14,918 nt of DNA from Candidatus Poribacteria bacterium (GTDB lineage Bacteria > Poribacteria > DTPJ01 > WJIO01), in NCBI GenBank assembly GCA_014730235.1, contig WJIO01000380.1, positions 1 through 14,918 of the forward strand, written 5' to 3'. The position numbers and the translations under genes were made by a program. Position 1 is the stretch's first letter. Each line of letters starts with the position of its first letter. Positions 1 to 6,278 of this stretch are shown here, in pieces. The notes beneath the pieces are model-generated. The model ran no database searches and had not been told where the DNA came from. It worked only from the letters and a program-made list of their open reading frames with translations.

Positions 1-158
1 ATCCTCCATTTGTTATTCATGCTTCAAGCTTTTTGAAAAAGCTTGAGCAAAAAGGAATAAGAATTTCGCAGGAATGACAAGCTGAGGGAATTTTCAAATT
101 ATTACCATACTCAAACCGGAATAGCCAAAGTTTTCACGGACATAAATTTTATGCTTGG
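1..158. repeat. Dispersed inverted-repeat element, copy A (partial at window edge)
   Basis: The right half is clear. It has the right arm of the central hairpin (GCAGGAATGACA, about 70-81), the conserved stretch GAATTTTCAAATTATTACC, the inner end CCGGAATAGCC, and an outer arm ending in ATGCTTGG at 158. It matches copy C almost base for base through the outer arm. The left half is not canonical: the hairpin's left arm is replaced or interrupted by a separate palindrome, CAAGCTTTTTGAAAAAGCTTG, at about 28-48. The true left end, if it exists, lies outside the window. The element ends 13 bases beyond the stop codon of the minus-strand UroD-like gene, so it may also act in 3'-end formation; that is inference. 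Confidence 0.7.
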
Positions 159-171
159 TTTCAGAATATAT

Positions 172-1341
172 TTAAACCATCACTTTCGGATCGATTGGAT
201 ATTTTCCCCATTGATCCCGGCATCGCTTCATTTCCAGGATGTTTTCCCGCTTTGCCCCTACGGCCAGGGAGTGGGTTGAACCCATTATATAACCACCTCC
301 AGGGGCTGCGTGGGTGAAGGCGTATCGGGCATCGCTGCGGATGTCCTCTGTTGTTCCGCTTATGATCTTTTCGTGCCAGATGCCTCCCCAAAGGCAAAGC
401 TTGTGGCCAACTCGCTCTTTCAAGGCTTTGATATCCATACCGCCTGATGCCTGGATACCTTCATAGGCATCGTAGACTTCGGCCAGTTCTTCGATTACGG
501 GCCAGGTGTGACCGCAGCAGTGTTTAAGTATTTTCAGTCCGTATTTATGAGCTTCTTCGGCATGGGCTTTGTGCCAGGGGTAGACCATCTCCCGGTATAT
601 CTCAGGACTGGCCAGTAGTCCGGTGCTGCTGCCCAGGTCACCGCAGGGCATTATGCCATCTACACCCAATTGGGCCTGGAATTTAACCTGATGAACCAGC
701 CGTCTTCCCTGGAGTTCGGCGATTTTTTTGCAGATCTCAGGTTCCATCAAAAGGTTTATCCAACCATCCTCTTCAGTGGGGCCAAATGTGGGAAATCCCA
801 AATCACCGCACATAAGCAGGATGAAATGTGTATCTTTCATCTTTTTGACGGCATGATGCACAAATTCCCATTGGGAGTCTTGAGGATCACCCAGGGGCTG
901 CTCTTCAACCCTGTCAATCTGTTCCTGCAAACCTTCCAGAGTAGGCGGCGTATATTTGCGTTCTTCCCTTCTTTCAAACAACCGGAGATCGCCAGTAACG
1001 GCTGAAACCCGATAAATATTACCTCTTTCGTCCTCATAAGTCTCGTGATCAATCTGCTTCATGGGTTTGGGGTGATAGCCTTTGGGCGGAACTCCTCCTA
1101 CAAATACTATGTCCATCTCCAGGGCATTAATCAGGTCTATGCGATCCCTTTTGTAATGTTCCACAACTTCATCCCTACGGCCGTCCCAGTAGGCTTTGGT
1201 TTGTCTGATCTTTGACTGAACAAGGGTTTCCCTTCCCAGGATATCCTCGTAAACGTTGTAATCAACGGAATGTTCACCCCAAGGTATACGATCCGGTTCC
1301 CGATGTTCCAATGCGGCAAAAACTCTTTCTCTAGGCAGCAT
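172..1341 (-). CDS. Uroporphyrinogen decarboxylase (URO-D)/MtaA-like family protein
   Basis: A 389-residue soluble protein of the URO-D/cobalamin methyltransferase superfamily, a TIM-barrel fold. Visible family signs are the N-terminal REPDRIPW segment (residues 14-21), CGDLGFPTFGP (178-188), and a late HCCGHTWPVIEEL motif (274-286). The last resembles the metal-binding H-x-C motif of MtaA/CmuA-type methyltransferases more than heme-pathway HemE. Members of this group outside heme synthesis are common beside sugar or methyl-compound genes, but the substrate cannot be read from sequence. No other heme gene is nearby, so I do not call it hemE. The ATG start at 1341 is supported by an upstream AAAGGAAA on the minus strand (rc of 1347-1354). 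It is transcribed away from the lipoprotein operon; repeat copy B begins 47 bases upstream of the start and copy A lies just beyond the stop. Confidence 0.85.
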   Translation of the reverse strand: MLPRERVFAALEHREPDRIPWGEHSVDYNVYEDILGRETLVQSKIRQTKAYWDGRRDEVVEHYKRDRIDLINALEMDIVFVGGVPPKGYHPKPMKQIDHETYEDERGNIYRVSAVTGDLRLFERREERKYTPPTLEGLQEQIDRVEEQPLGDPQDSQWEFVHHAVKKMKDTHFILLMCGDLGFPTFGPTEEDGWINLLMEPEICKKIAELQGRRLVHQVKFQAQLGVDGIMPCGDLGSSTGLLASPEIYREMVYPWHKAHAEEAHKYGLKILKHCCGHTWPVIEELAEVYDAYEGIQASGGMDIKALKERVGHKLCLWGGIWHEKIISGTTEDIRSDARYAFTHAAPGGGYIMGSTHSLAVGAKRENILEMKRCRDQWGKYPIDPKVMV

Positions 1342-1388
1342 GTAAATTTCCTTTATGTTATTCAGCTTCGCTGTTTTTAAACATTATT

Positions 1389-1529
1389 GGTTCTTCCGGG
1401 TTAAGTGCGGTAATGAAGAAAAACCCCAAATTTACAAGAAAAACTTACTTTGATTGTCATTCCTGCTTTCTCAGGAATGACAGGTTGAGAGAATTTTCAA
1501 ATTATAACCAAACTAAACCCGGGAGAACC
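1389..1529. repeat. Dispersed inverted-repeat element, copy B (141 bp)
   Basis: The ends are imperfect inverted repeats. The left end reads GGTTCTTCCGGGTTAAGTG; the right end, reverse-complemented, reads GGTTCTCCCGGGTTTAGTT. The centre has an 11-bp perfect stem TGTCATTCCTG/CAGGAATGACA (1455-1465 with 1472-1482, loop CTTTCT). The flanks ACATTATT (1381-1388) and AAATTACT (1530-1537) agree at 6 of 8 positions, compatible with a decayed target-site duplication but not proof. No protein is encoded. It lies 47 bases upstream of the start of the minus-strand UroD-like gene. With copy C it fills most of the 557-base gap between that gene and the lipoprotein; in the stretch between the copies (1530-1590) I see nothing else. 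Confidence 0.8.
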
Positions 1530-1599
1530 AAATTACTTTCAATATTAATAAATTATGTTACATTAACAAGACTGTCAGGTCAAGGTGTTTTATGAATGT

Positions 1600-1794
1600 C
1601 CAAACATAAAATTTATGTTCCTGTGTTATTGCGATAAAGTTTGATTTTTCCTGGTTCAGTGTGTTAAAGATGAGGAATTCTATATGCTATCATTCCTGCG
1701 GAAGCAGGAATGACAGGCTGAGAAAATTTTCAAATTATTACCATACTCAAACCGGAAGAGCCAAAGTTTTCACAGACATAAATTTTATGCTTGG
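1600..1794. mobile_element. MITE-like element, copy C (195 bp) with 9-bp target-site duplication
   Basis: This is the most complete copy. The outer ends are inverted repeats: left CCAAACATAAAATTTATGT, right reverse-complemented CCAAGCATAAAATTTATGT (18 of 19 identical). Inside lie the inner ends shared with the other copies (1643-1762) and a 10-bp perfect hairpin TCATTCCTGC-GGAA-GCAGGAATGA (1690-1713). The element is flanked by an exact 9-base direct repeat, TATGAATGT, at 1591-1599 and 1795-1803, directly abutting both ends. This is the signature of transposition by a DDE-type transposase acting in trans; no transposase is in the window. The right end lies 32 bases upstream of the -35 box of the lipoprotein/receptor operon, so the insertion may have altered that promoter's upstream region. 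Confidence 0.85.
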
Positions 1795-1826
1795 TATGAA
1801 TGTTGAATTAAAAAATCCGGAAATAA

Positions 1827-1855
1827 TTGACTTACTATCAGGGTTCTGATAGAAT
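1827..1855 (+). promoter_or_regulatory. Sigma70-type promoter of the lipoprotein/receptor operon
   Basis: The -35 box TTGACT (1827-1832) and -10 box TAGAAT (1850-1855) are separated by exactly 17 bases, each matching 5 of 6 consensus bases. The start codon of the first gene follows at 1899 after a GGAGGT ribosome-binding site (1888-1893). Transcription would begin near 1862. The promoter lies directly downstream of repeat copy C. Confidence 0.65.
1835..1852. promoter_or_regulatory. Candidate operator palindrome in the promoter spacer
   Basis: CTATCAG-GGTT-CTGATAG is a perfect 7-bp inverted repeat with a 4-base centre. It fills the spacer between the -35 and -10 boxes and overlaps the first bases of the -10. 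This is a classical position for repressor binding and would fit regulation of a TonB-dependent uptake operon. The regulator is unknown and not encoded in the window. The sequence does not look like a standard Fur box. Confidence 0.5.
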
Positions 1856-1898
1856 AGTGGCAATGATTTTACATGTATCCAATAAATGGAGGTATGAT

Positions 1899-2396
1899 AT
1901 GATAAAAACATTAAAAATTACCGCGTTTATTCTGTTGGCTTTGATGTTTGTCTTGGGATGTGGTAACGATGAGGATGAAGAAGAGGCAGATTTACCATCA
2001 ACCGGATCAATCTCAGGTACGATAACCTTTGTAGATGAGCCACCGGAAGCTGAGGTTAAGGTTCAGGTATCAATCTTTTCCATGGTTGATCCTACAACCA
2101 ATATGCCCATGGGCCCACCAGCCCATTATAGCGATCCCCTTACTCAGCATACCGGAAATGTTCCCTATCAAATATCCGGTGTATCTTTTGGTGAATACAA
2201 GCTGGCGGCAGTGGGTTATGCTGTTGTGGGAGAAGGTTCGGGAATGCCTAATAATATAATCGGTATGTATGGTTTTTCCCCACCAGTTGATATGGAACCC
2301 GATTCTTTTTCCGTGACTGAAGAACAGCCGGATATTACAGGAATTGATATTATCGCCACCTATGCTTCCGAAGAGCAAAATCAGCATCCCCAATAA
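1899..2396 (+). CDS. Small lipoprotein, first gene of the TonB-receptor operon
   Basis: A 165-residue lipoprotein. The signal peptide is MIKTLK followed by a hydrophobic stretch and the lipobox VLGC, with Cys21 the predicted lipidated residue. A very acidic linker follows (GNDEDEEEAD, 22-31), then one predicted beta-rich domain (about 36-155) beginning SISGTITFVDEPPE and containing the motif VSFGEYKLAAVGY. This resembles carboxypeptidase-regulatory or transthyretin-like beta-sandwich modules; the match is by pattern only. An internal PTTNMPMGPPAH segment is rich in Met, Pro and His. The start at 1899 was chosen because GGAGGT sits 5 bases upstream and the signal peptide begins there; reading on to 1827 would translate the promoter. 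The receptor gene follows after 16 bases, so the protein is probably an accessory surface or periplasmic partner of the receptor. Specific function unknown. Confidence 0.8.
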   Translation: MIKTLKITAFILLALMFVLGCGNDEDEEEADLPSTGSISGTITFVDEPPEAEVKVQVSIFSMVDPTTNMPMGPPAHYSDPLTQHTGNVPYQISGVSFGEYKLAAVGYAVVGEGSGMPNNIIGMYGFSPPVDMEPDSFSVTEEQPDITGIDIIATYASEEQNQHPQ

Positions 2397-2412
2397 TCTG
2401 GATAATTAGATT

Positions 2413-4422
2413 ATGTATTTAAAATTCCTTCATATATTTCTGATATTGTTTCTGGTTTTTCCGGTATATTCCCAATCGGATGAAGATGATGAAGCTGGGG
2501 AAATTCTTGCTATACCTGATATTATTATTACATCCGAGCGGATTGAGCAGACCAGCAGAAGCTCGACAGCTACTGTAAATATATTATCCTGGGATATAAT
2601 ATCCGAAAATAATATCACCGCCTTTGACCGGGCCCTGGAGACCATCCCCGGCTTGACTCTGAATCGTTCGGCTGGAACGGCTACCAACTCAGTCAGTATC
2701 CGGGGGGCGTCGGACCTGCTGGGCGGAGGTGTTGGCAACCGGGTTTTACTGTTGATTGACGGTCGTCCTGCAATTACAGCCGATACCGGCGGAGCCAATT
2801 GGAGCATGCTGCCTATGGGTGTTGTGGATCGGGTGGAAGTGGTTAAAGGGGCCTTATCACCCCTGTATGGATCAAACGCAATGGGCGGTGTTGTGAATTT
2901 TATTACAAAATCACCCTCTGATTCCCGGAAAACCAGAATAAACATGGGACTGGGATATTATGAAAAACCGCCGGAATGGATGCAGTATAGGGATAAAAGG
3001 GATTATTTCGGTGACATAAGCATAACCCAATCCGACACCTACGGAGGATTGGGTTATGTTCTTGATCTGGGCTTGAAAAACTCCGATGGCTATCGCCAGA
3101 ACACGGATTTTTCCCTATATAACGCCTATGGAAAAATGCAGTATGTAACCGATAACAACCTGAAGATAAACTTTTCGGCGGGAAGAAACTCCCTGGATAG
3201 AGGTTACCCCCATACATGGCTTATCAATAATCAATCGCCTTTCGTGCATCCCCTGAAAATAGCATATCCAAAGACCAACGACAGGCAGACAAAGGACTCA
3301 TGGAATATCAACCTTTCCCTGGATTCACCTGTGGGTTCTAATATGAAGCTTTCCGGTGATCTGTATCACTTTAAGAATTATTCAAAATCCATATATAATC
3401 CGAATGGGCTGGAAGGTGATAACCAGCCGGAGGGATTTTTTACCGACTCTGACGCTAGGAAAACCGGTGGAATTCTGCAACTGGATATGTTTGGCCTGGA
3501 AAGAAATTACCTTATACTTGGCCTGGATCTGCAAATGGACTCGGTGAATTCCCATCCCCCGGATATGATGTTTGGAAAACACAGGGCTGAAACCCTGGCT
3601 GGCTTTGCCCAGGATAAGATTACGATAACCGATAAGCTGATCTTTATGGTCGGGGCCAGATATGATTACCGAAACATCGAAGATGGTATAGATGAGGGCC
3701 AATTAAGCCCGAAAGCCGGTATATCTTATCAGTTAAATGATGACGCCTCCCTTCGACTTTCTGCCGGTCAGGCTTTCAGGTCGCCGTCACTGGCGGAGAT
3801 ATACCTTCGGGAGGAACTGCACGCGGGTATTGAATTTGTGGAAAATAAGGAACTGCGGTCGGAAAAGCTGCGTTTTTATTCTGAATTTGGTATACGTCGT
3901 AAGTTTTTTAACTTTTTGAATACAGATACAGCAATTTTTGTCTACGATTTTTCAGACATGATATTCTGGCAGCCCATAGGCAATAACCAGTTCCAGGTTA
4001 CAAACCTCAGCCGCTCCACAATCAGTGGTATAGAAACGGGATTTAACATACATTGGAAGGACATTTCCTGCACAGCTAATTACACATACCTTGATGCAAA
4101 GGATAAAACCCAGGGACGAAGTGATGACAATCTTCCCTATAAACCAAAACATACTGCCTATGGATCACTAGGCTATCAATTCAGGGGTTTTCAGTTGCAG
4201 ACTTCTCTTAGATATGTCAGTAAAATTGACGAGGTTATATTTTATGCCAACGATAACCCGGAAGCCTTTTATGTTATAGATTCCCAGTTATCTTATCGTT
4301 TATCCAACAATTTAAGGTTTTCTGTCATAATTGACAATCTATTAGATCGGCAGTATGAAGAAATGGCCCGTTATCGCAGACCGGGAAGGTCTGTATCATT
4401 TAGACTTATGATCGGCGAATAA
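2413..4422 (+). CDS. TonB-dependent outer-membrane receptor (BtuB/CirA-like architecture)
   Basis: A 669-residue TonB-dependent receptor. The N-terminal signal peptide (about 1-20) ends at PVYSQS, followed by an acidic stretch and a TonB-box-like segment PDIIITSERIE (35-45), close in form to the BtuB-type box. The plug domain (about 46-165) shows the expected motifs: ALETIPGLTLNRSAG, VSIRGAS, LLIDGRPA, VDRVEVVKGALSPLYGSNA, MGGVVNFITK. The rest is a 22-strand-type barrel with a late YKPKHTAYGSLGY segment and a C-terminal DNLLDRQYEEMARYRRPGRSVSFRL, typical of the last strands. It has no N-terminal carboxypeptidase-like or signalling extension. Such proteins bring scarce ligands (metal chelates, cobalamin, oligomers) across the outer membrane using TonB energy; the ligand here is not evident. 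The ATG start follows the lipoprotein stop by 16 bases with only a weak ribosome-binding site, suggesting translational coupling. Confidence 0.95.
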   Translation: MYLKFLHIFLILFLVFPVYSQSDEDDEAGEILAIPDIIITSERIEQTSRSSTATVNILSWDIISENNITAFDRALETIPGLTLNRSAGTATNSVSIRGASDLLGGGVGNRVLLLIDGRPAITADTGGANWSMLPMGVVDRVEVVKGALSPLYGSNAMGGVVNFITKSPSDSRKTRINMGLGYYEKPPEWMQYRDKRDYFGDISITQSDTYGGLGYVLDLGLKNSDGYRQNTDFSLYNAYGKMQYVTDNNLKINFSAGRNSLDRGYPHTWLINNQSPFVHPLKIAYPKTNDRQTKDSWNINLSLDSPVGSNMKLSGDLYHFKNYSKSIYNPNGLEGDNQPEGFFTDSDARKTGGILQLDMFGLERNYLILGLDLQMDSVNSHPPDMMFGKHRAETLAGFAQDKITITDKLIFMVGARYDYRNIEDGIDEGQLSPKAGISYQLNDDASLRLSAGQAFRSPSLAEIYLREELHAGIEFVENKELRSEKLRFYSEFGIRRKFFNFLNTDTAIFVYDFSDMIFWQPIGNNQFQVTNLSRSTISGIETGFNIHWKDISCTANYTYLDAKDKTQGRSDDNLPYKPKHTAYGSLGYQFRGFQLQTSLRYVSKIDEVIFYANDNPEAFYVIDSQLSYRLSNNLRFSVIIDNLLDRQYEEMARYRRPGRSVSFRLMIGE

Positions 4423-4444
4423 TATACGGGGGATAGGTGATATT

Positions 4445-4741
4445 ATGTTTCTGGAAATAGCACAATGGATACCCAGGATAATTGGTTTTGCTATTGCCGG
4501 TTTTTGCTATATGTTTATGCTGGAACTAAGTACAGAGGGTTGGGGAGCAGCCCTTTCCCATTTTATACAGGGCACCGCTTTCCTGATTTTGACTCTCCTT
4601 AGCTGGAAATGGGGTTTCTGGGGCGGTCTTTTATATATAAGTTTCGGGATTTTTATAGTTATCAAAGAGCGCAAAGGTCGTTTTGTAGTTATTGCTTCAA
4701 CTACTTTAATATTAACGGGCATCATGTTTATCATATTCTGA
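4445..4741 (+). CDS. Small integral membrane protein (about four helices)
   Basis: A 98-residue hydrophobic protein with about four predicted membrane segments: near 9-28, 38-53, 56-73 and 79-97. Short charged loops lie between them, including KERKGR (74-79), which should face the cytoplasm by the positive-inside rule. Aromatic residues are frequent (WKWGFWGG, 53-60). I recognise the general look of small uncharacterised membrane families of about 100 residues but cannot assign a name. GGGGATAGGTGA upstream provides a ribosome-binding site for the ATG at 4445. It begins 22 bases after the receptor stop and ends 15 bases before the P1 hydrolase start, so it belongs to the same operon. A role as inner-membrane accessory to uptake is possible but unsupported. 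Confidence 0.75.
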   Translation: MFLEIAQWIPRIIGFAIAGFCYMFMLELSTEGWGAALSHFIQGTAFLILTLLSWKWGFWGGLLYISFGIFIVIKERKGRFVVIASTTLILTGIMFIIF

Positions 4742-4756
4742 AAGGACTGGTCTACA

Positions 4757-5716
4757 TTGTCAAACTTGTATAATGCCATTACAGATGTTCCCGGTATAAA
4801 GGTCGGTCATGCAACAAACAGGGTAGCCCTTACCGGATGTTCAGTTGTATTATGCGAAGACGGAGCGGTGGCTGGTGTGGACGTTCGGGGTTCTGCACCC
4901 GGCACAAGGGAAACTGATGCGTTGAATCCCATTAACACCATTAGCAAAATACATGGTGTAATGCTTACCGGCGGAAGCGCTTTTGGTCTGGATGCGGCTG
5001 GTGGTGTTATGAAATATCTGGAGGAGCTTGGTTATGGTTATGCCATGGTTGATTTGCGAATACCCATAGTTCCAGCGGCTGTGATATTTGATCTCATGGT
5101 AGGCGACAGCTCTGTAAGACCTGATAAGGAAATGGGTTATTTGGCATGTCTTAACGCCAAAATCGGTCATGTGGAAGAAGGAAACGTAGGGGCTGGAACA
5201 GGCGCAACTGTAGGTAAAGCTCTGGGTATGAATAAGTGCATGAAATCCGGTATAGGTACAGCCAGTATAAATTTAGGAGATATAGTTATAGGAGCGATTA
5301 TGGTAGTAAACGCTCTGGGGGATGTTATTGATCCCGACTCCGGGAAAATAGTCGCCGGTGCTTATGATCGTAAAACCAATCAGTTTGTAAATATAGTCCA
5401 GCGCATGATGAAATTAAAATCCAAAGTTGAATCAGGCAATACCACTATAGGGGTAATTGCTACCAATGCCCGACTGAATAAACCCCAGGCAACAAAAATA
5501 TCACAGATGGCACATGACGGTCTGGCTCGGGCTATCCGACCTGTTCACACTATGGCCGATGGTGATACTATCTTTGCCCTTTCCACAGATGATGTAAGGG
5601 CAGATATAAATGTCATAGGCACAGCCGCTGCTGAGGTTACGGTTATGGCAATATTAAACGCTGTCAAAAAATCAGAAGGTTTTGCCGATATACCCGGATA
5701 TGTTAATATTAATTAA
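4757..5716 (+). CDS. P1-family N-terminal-nucleophile peptidase/amidase (DmpA/NylC type)
   Basis: A 319-residue cytoplasmic hydrolase of the DmpA/L-aminopeptidase D-esterase/6-aminohexanoate-oligomer hydrolase family. These proteins are made as a precursor and cut themselves into two chains, freeing a Ser or Thr nucleophile. Visible signs are the N-terminal ITDVPGIKVGHAT, the segment GVDVRGSAPGTRETDAL, LTGGSAFGLDAAGG (70-83), EEGNVGAGTGATVGK (140-154) and the cleavage motif SGNTTIGVIATNARL. Self-cleavage is expected between Asn228 and Thr229, as in NylC-type members, rather than Gly-Ser as in DmpA. The start is TTG, with AAAGGA about 10 bases upstream. No signal peptide is seen. As last gene of the receptor operon, it suggests that the imported compound contains an amide, peptide or ester bond to be hydrolysed inside the cell. 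Substrates in the family range from D- and beta-peptides to nylon oligomers. Confidence 0.9.
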   Translation: MSNLYNAITDVPGIKVGHATNRVALTGCSVVLCEDGAVAGVDVRGSAPGTRETDALNPINTISKIHGVMLTGGSAFGLDAAGGVMKYLEELGYGYAMVDLRIPIVPAAVIFDLMVGDSSVRPDKEMGYLACLNAKIGHVEEGNVGAGTGATVGKALGMNKCMKSGIGTASINLGDIVIGAIMVVNALGDVIDPDSGKIVAGAYDRKTNQFVNIVQRMMKLKSKVESGNTTIGVIATNARLNKPQATKISQMAHDGLARAIRPVHTMADGDTIFALSTDDVRADINVIGTAAAEVTVMAILNAVKKSEGFADIPGYVNIN

Positions 5717-5733
5717 TCTCCTATAGAGATTTT
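5715..5733 (+). terminator. Weak hairpin at the end of the receptor operon
   Basis: AATCTC-CTATA-GAGATT forms a 6-bp stem overlapping the end of the P1 hydrolase gene, followed by only a short T run. It is a weak candidate for an intrinsic terminator. The rest of the 5734-5858 stretch is AT-rich and shows nothing else I can name. Confidence 0.3.
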
Positions 5734-5858
5734 ACTAAATATTTACAATTTTGGCAATCAAAAATCTCAACTTTTTAATGGAAATTCTATAGATAGTATA
5801 TTATGCCTTCTCCGTTTCCAGTCGAGTAAAATTATTAAATTAATCAGAAAAATTTCAC

Positions 5859-5887
5859 TTGACAGTATGGGTTTTTCCATCTATACT
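5859..5887 (+). promoter_or_regulatory. Consensus sigma70 promoter for the tRNA pair
   Basis: The -35 box TTGACA (5859-5864) is a perfect consensus match. The -10 box TATACT (5882-5887) differs at one position, and the spacer is 17 bases. The tRNA-Val gene begins 23 bases after the -10 box. This is the strongest promoter in the window and fits a stable-RNA gene. Confidence 0.85.
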
Positions 5888-5910
5888 TAATATTACCGTT
5901 TAACTGGACG

Positions 5911-5987
5911 GGGCGGATAGCTCAGTTGGTTAGAGCGCCGGCCTTACAAGCCGGAGGTCATAGGTTCAAGTCCTGTTCCGCCTACCA
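5911..5987 (+). tRNA. tRNA-Val (anticodon TAC)
   Basis: A complete cloverleaf of 77 bases with encoded CCA (5985-5987). The acceptor stem is GGGCGGA/TCCGCCT (one G-U pair), the D arm GCTC/GAGC, and the anticodon stem CCGGC/GCCGG with loop CTTACAA, giving anticodon TAC at 5945-5947. The variable loop is AGGTC, and the T arm carries loop TTCAAGT. The gene is transcribed with tRNA-Asp, which starts 7 bases downstream. Confidence 0.97.
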
Positions 5988-5994
5988 GTAGTGC

Positions 5995-6073
5995 GGGGCT
6001 GTGGTGCAGTCTGGTCTAACACGCTGGCCTGTCAAGCCAGAGATCGCGGGTTCAATTCCCGTCAGCCCCGCCA
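5995..6073 (+). tRNA. tRNA-Asp (anticodon GTC)
   Basis: A complete cloverleaf of 79 bases with encoded CCA (6071-6073). The acceptor stem GGGGCTG/CAGCCCC is perfect and the discriminator base is G. The anticodon stem is CTGGC/GCCAG with loop CTGTCAA, giving anticodon GTC at 6031-6033. The T loop is TTCAATT. The D loop is long (11 bases), which accounts for the extra length. A run of seven T residues follows at once (6074-6080) and probably marks the transcript end. Confidence 0.97.
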
Positions 6074-6278
6074 TTTTTTTACCCATTTTCATTTTTTATC
6101 CCTACCTTTCCGCTAAAAGTAAAATTCCAATGAAAAATCAGCAATCCATAATAAAATTTATATATTTCATTAAACATATATCAATGATTTTGAAGTTTTT
6201 CCAAACTAACCCATAAGAACCATATATATTTAGTGGGTTACCCGATAAAAATCAAGCATTAGCCATGAGGTGATCACA
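6074..6278. other. Intergenic stretch between the tRNA-Asp gene and rtcB
   Basis: AT-rich DNA without a credible gene. It starts with a T7 run that may end the tRNA transcript. It contains a spaced inverted repeat, TAACCCA (6207-6213) and TGGGTTA (6234-6240), around an AT-rich TATATATT. The rtcB promoter should be in this stretch, but I find no pair of -35/-10 boxes that I trust. Confidence 0.4.

Noticed and set aside
172-1341. Calling the left-hand gene hemE
   Set aside because: Its HCCGH motif region and the overall pattern fit the broader MtaA/UroD-like group, and no heme-pathway neighbour is present.
1455-1713. The repeated hairpin TCATTCCTGC...GCAGGAATGA considered as CRISPR repeats or as simple terminators
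   Set aside because: Copies are few and irregularly placed, lie in opposite orientations, and have no uniform spacers, so it is not CRISPR. No T tract follows the stems, so intrinsic termination is not supported.
1413-1849. Two short plus-strand open frames (1413-1595 and 1661-1849) within repeat copies B and C, with similar peptides
   Set aside because: The similarity comes from the repeat family. The frames are read through the hairpin, are not kept open in copies D and E in a comparable way, and have no convincing ribosome-binding site.
1827-1898. In-frame upstream extension of the lipoprotein gene to a TTG at 1827
   Set aside because: It would translate the promoter and operator, has no ribosome-binding site, and would hide the signal peptide. 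GGAGGT and the lipobox fix the start at 1899.
2430-2945. 171-residue minus-strand open frame inside the TonB receptor gene, and other antisense frames over rtcB, serS and the SPL-like gene
   Set aside because: All are fully contained in strongly supported genes on the other strand and show no domain signal of their own.
6001-6216. Short open frame running through the tRNA-Asp gene
   Set aside because: Its first third is the tRNA itself, there is no ribosome-binding site, and the remainder is AT-rich noise.
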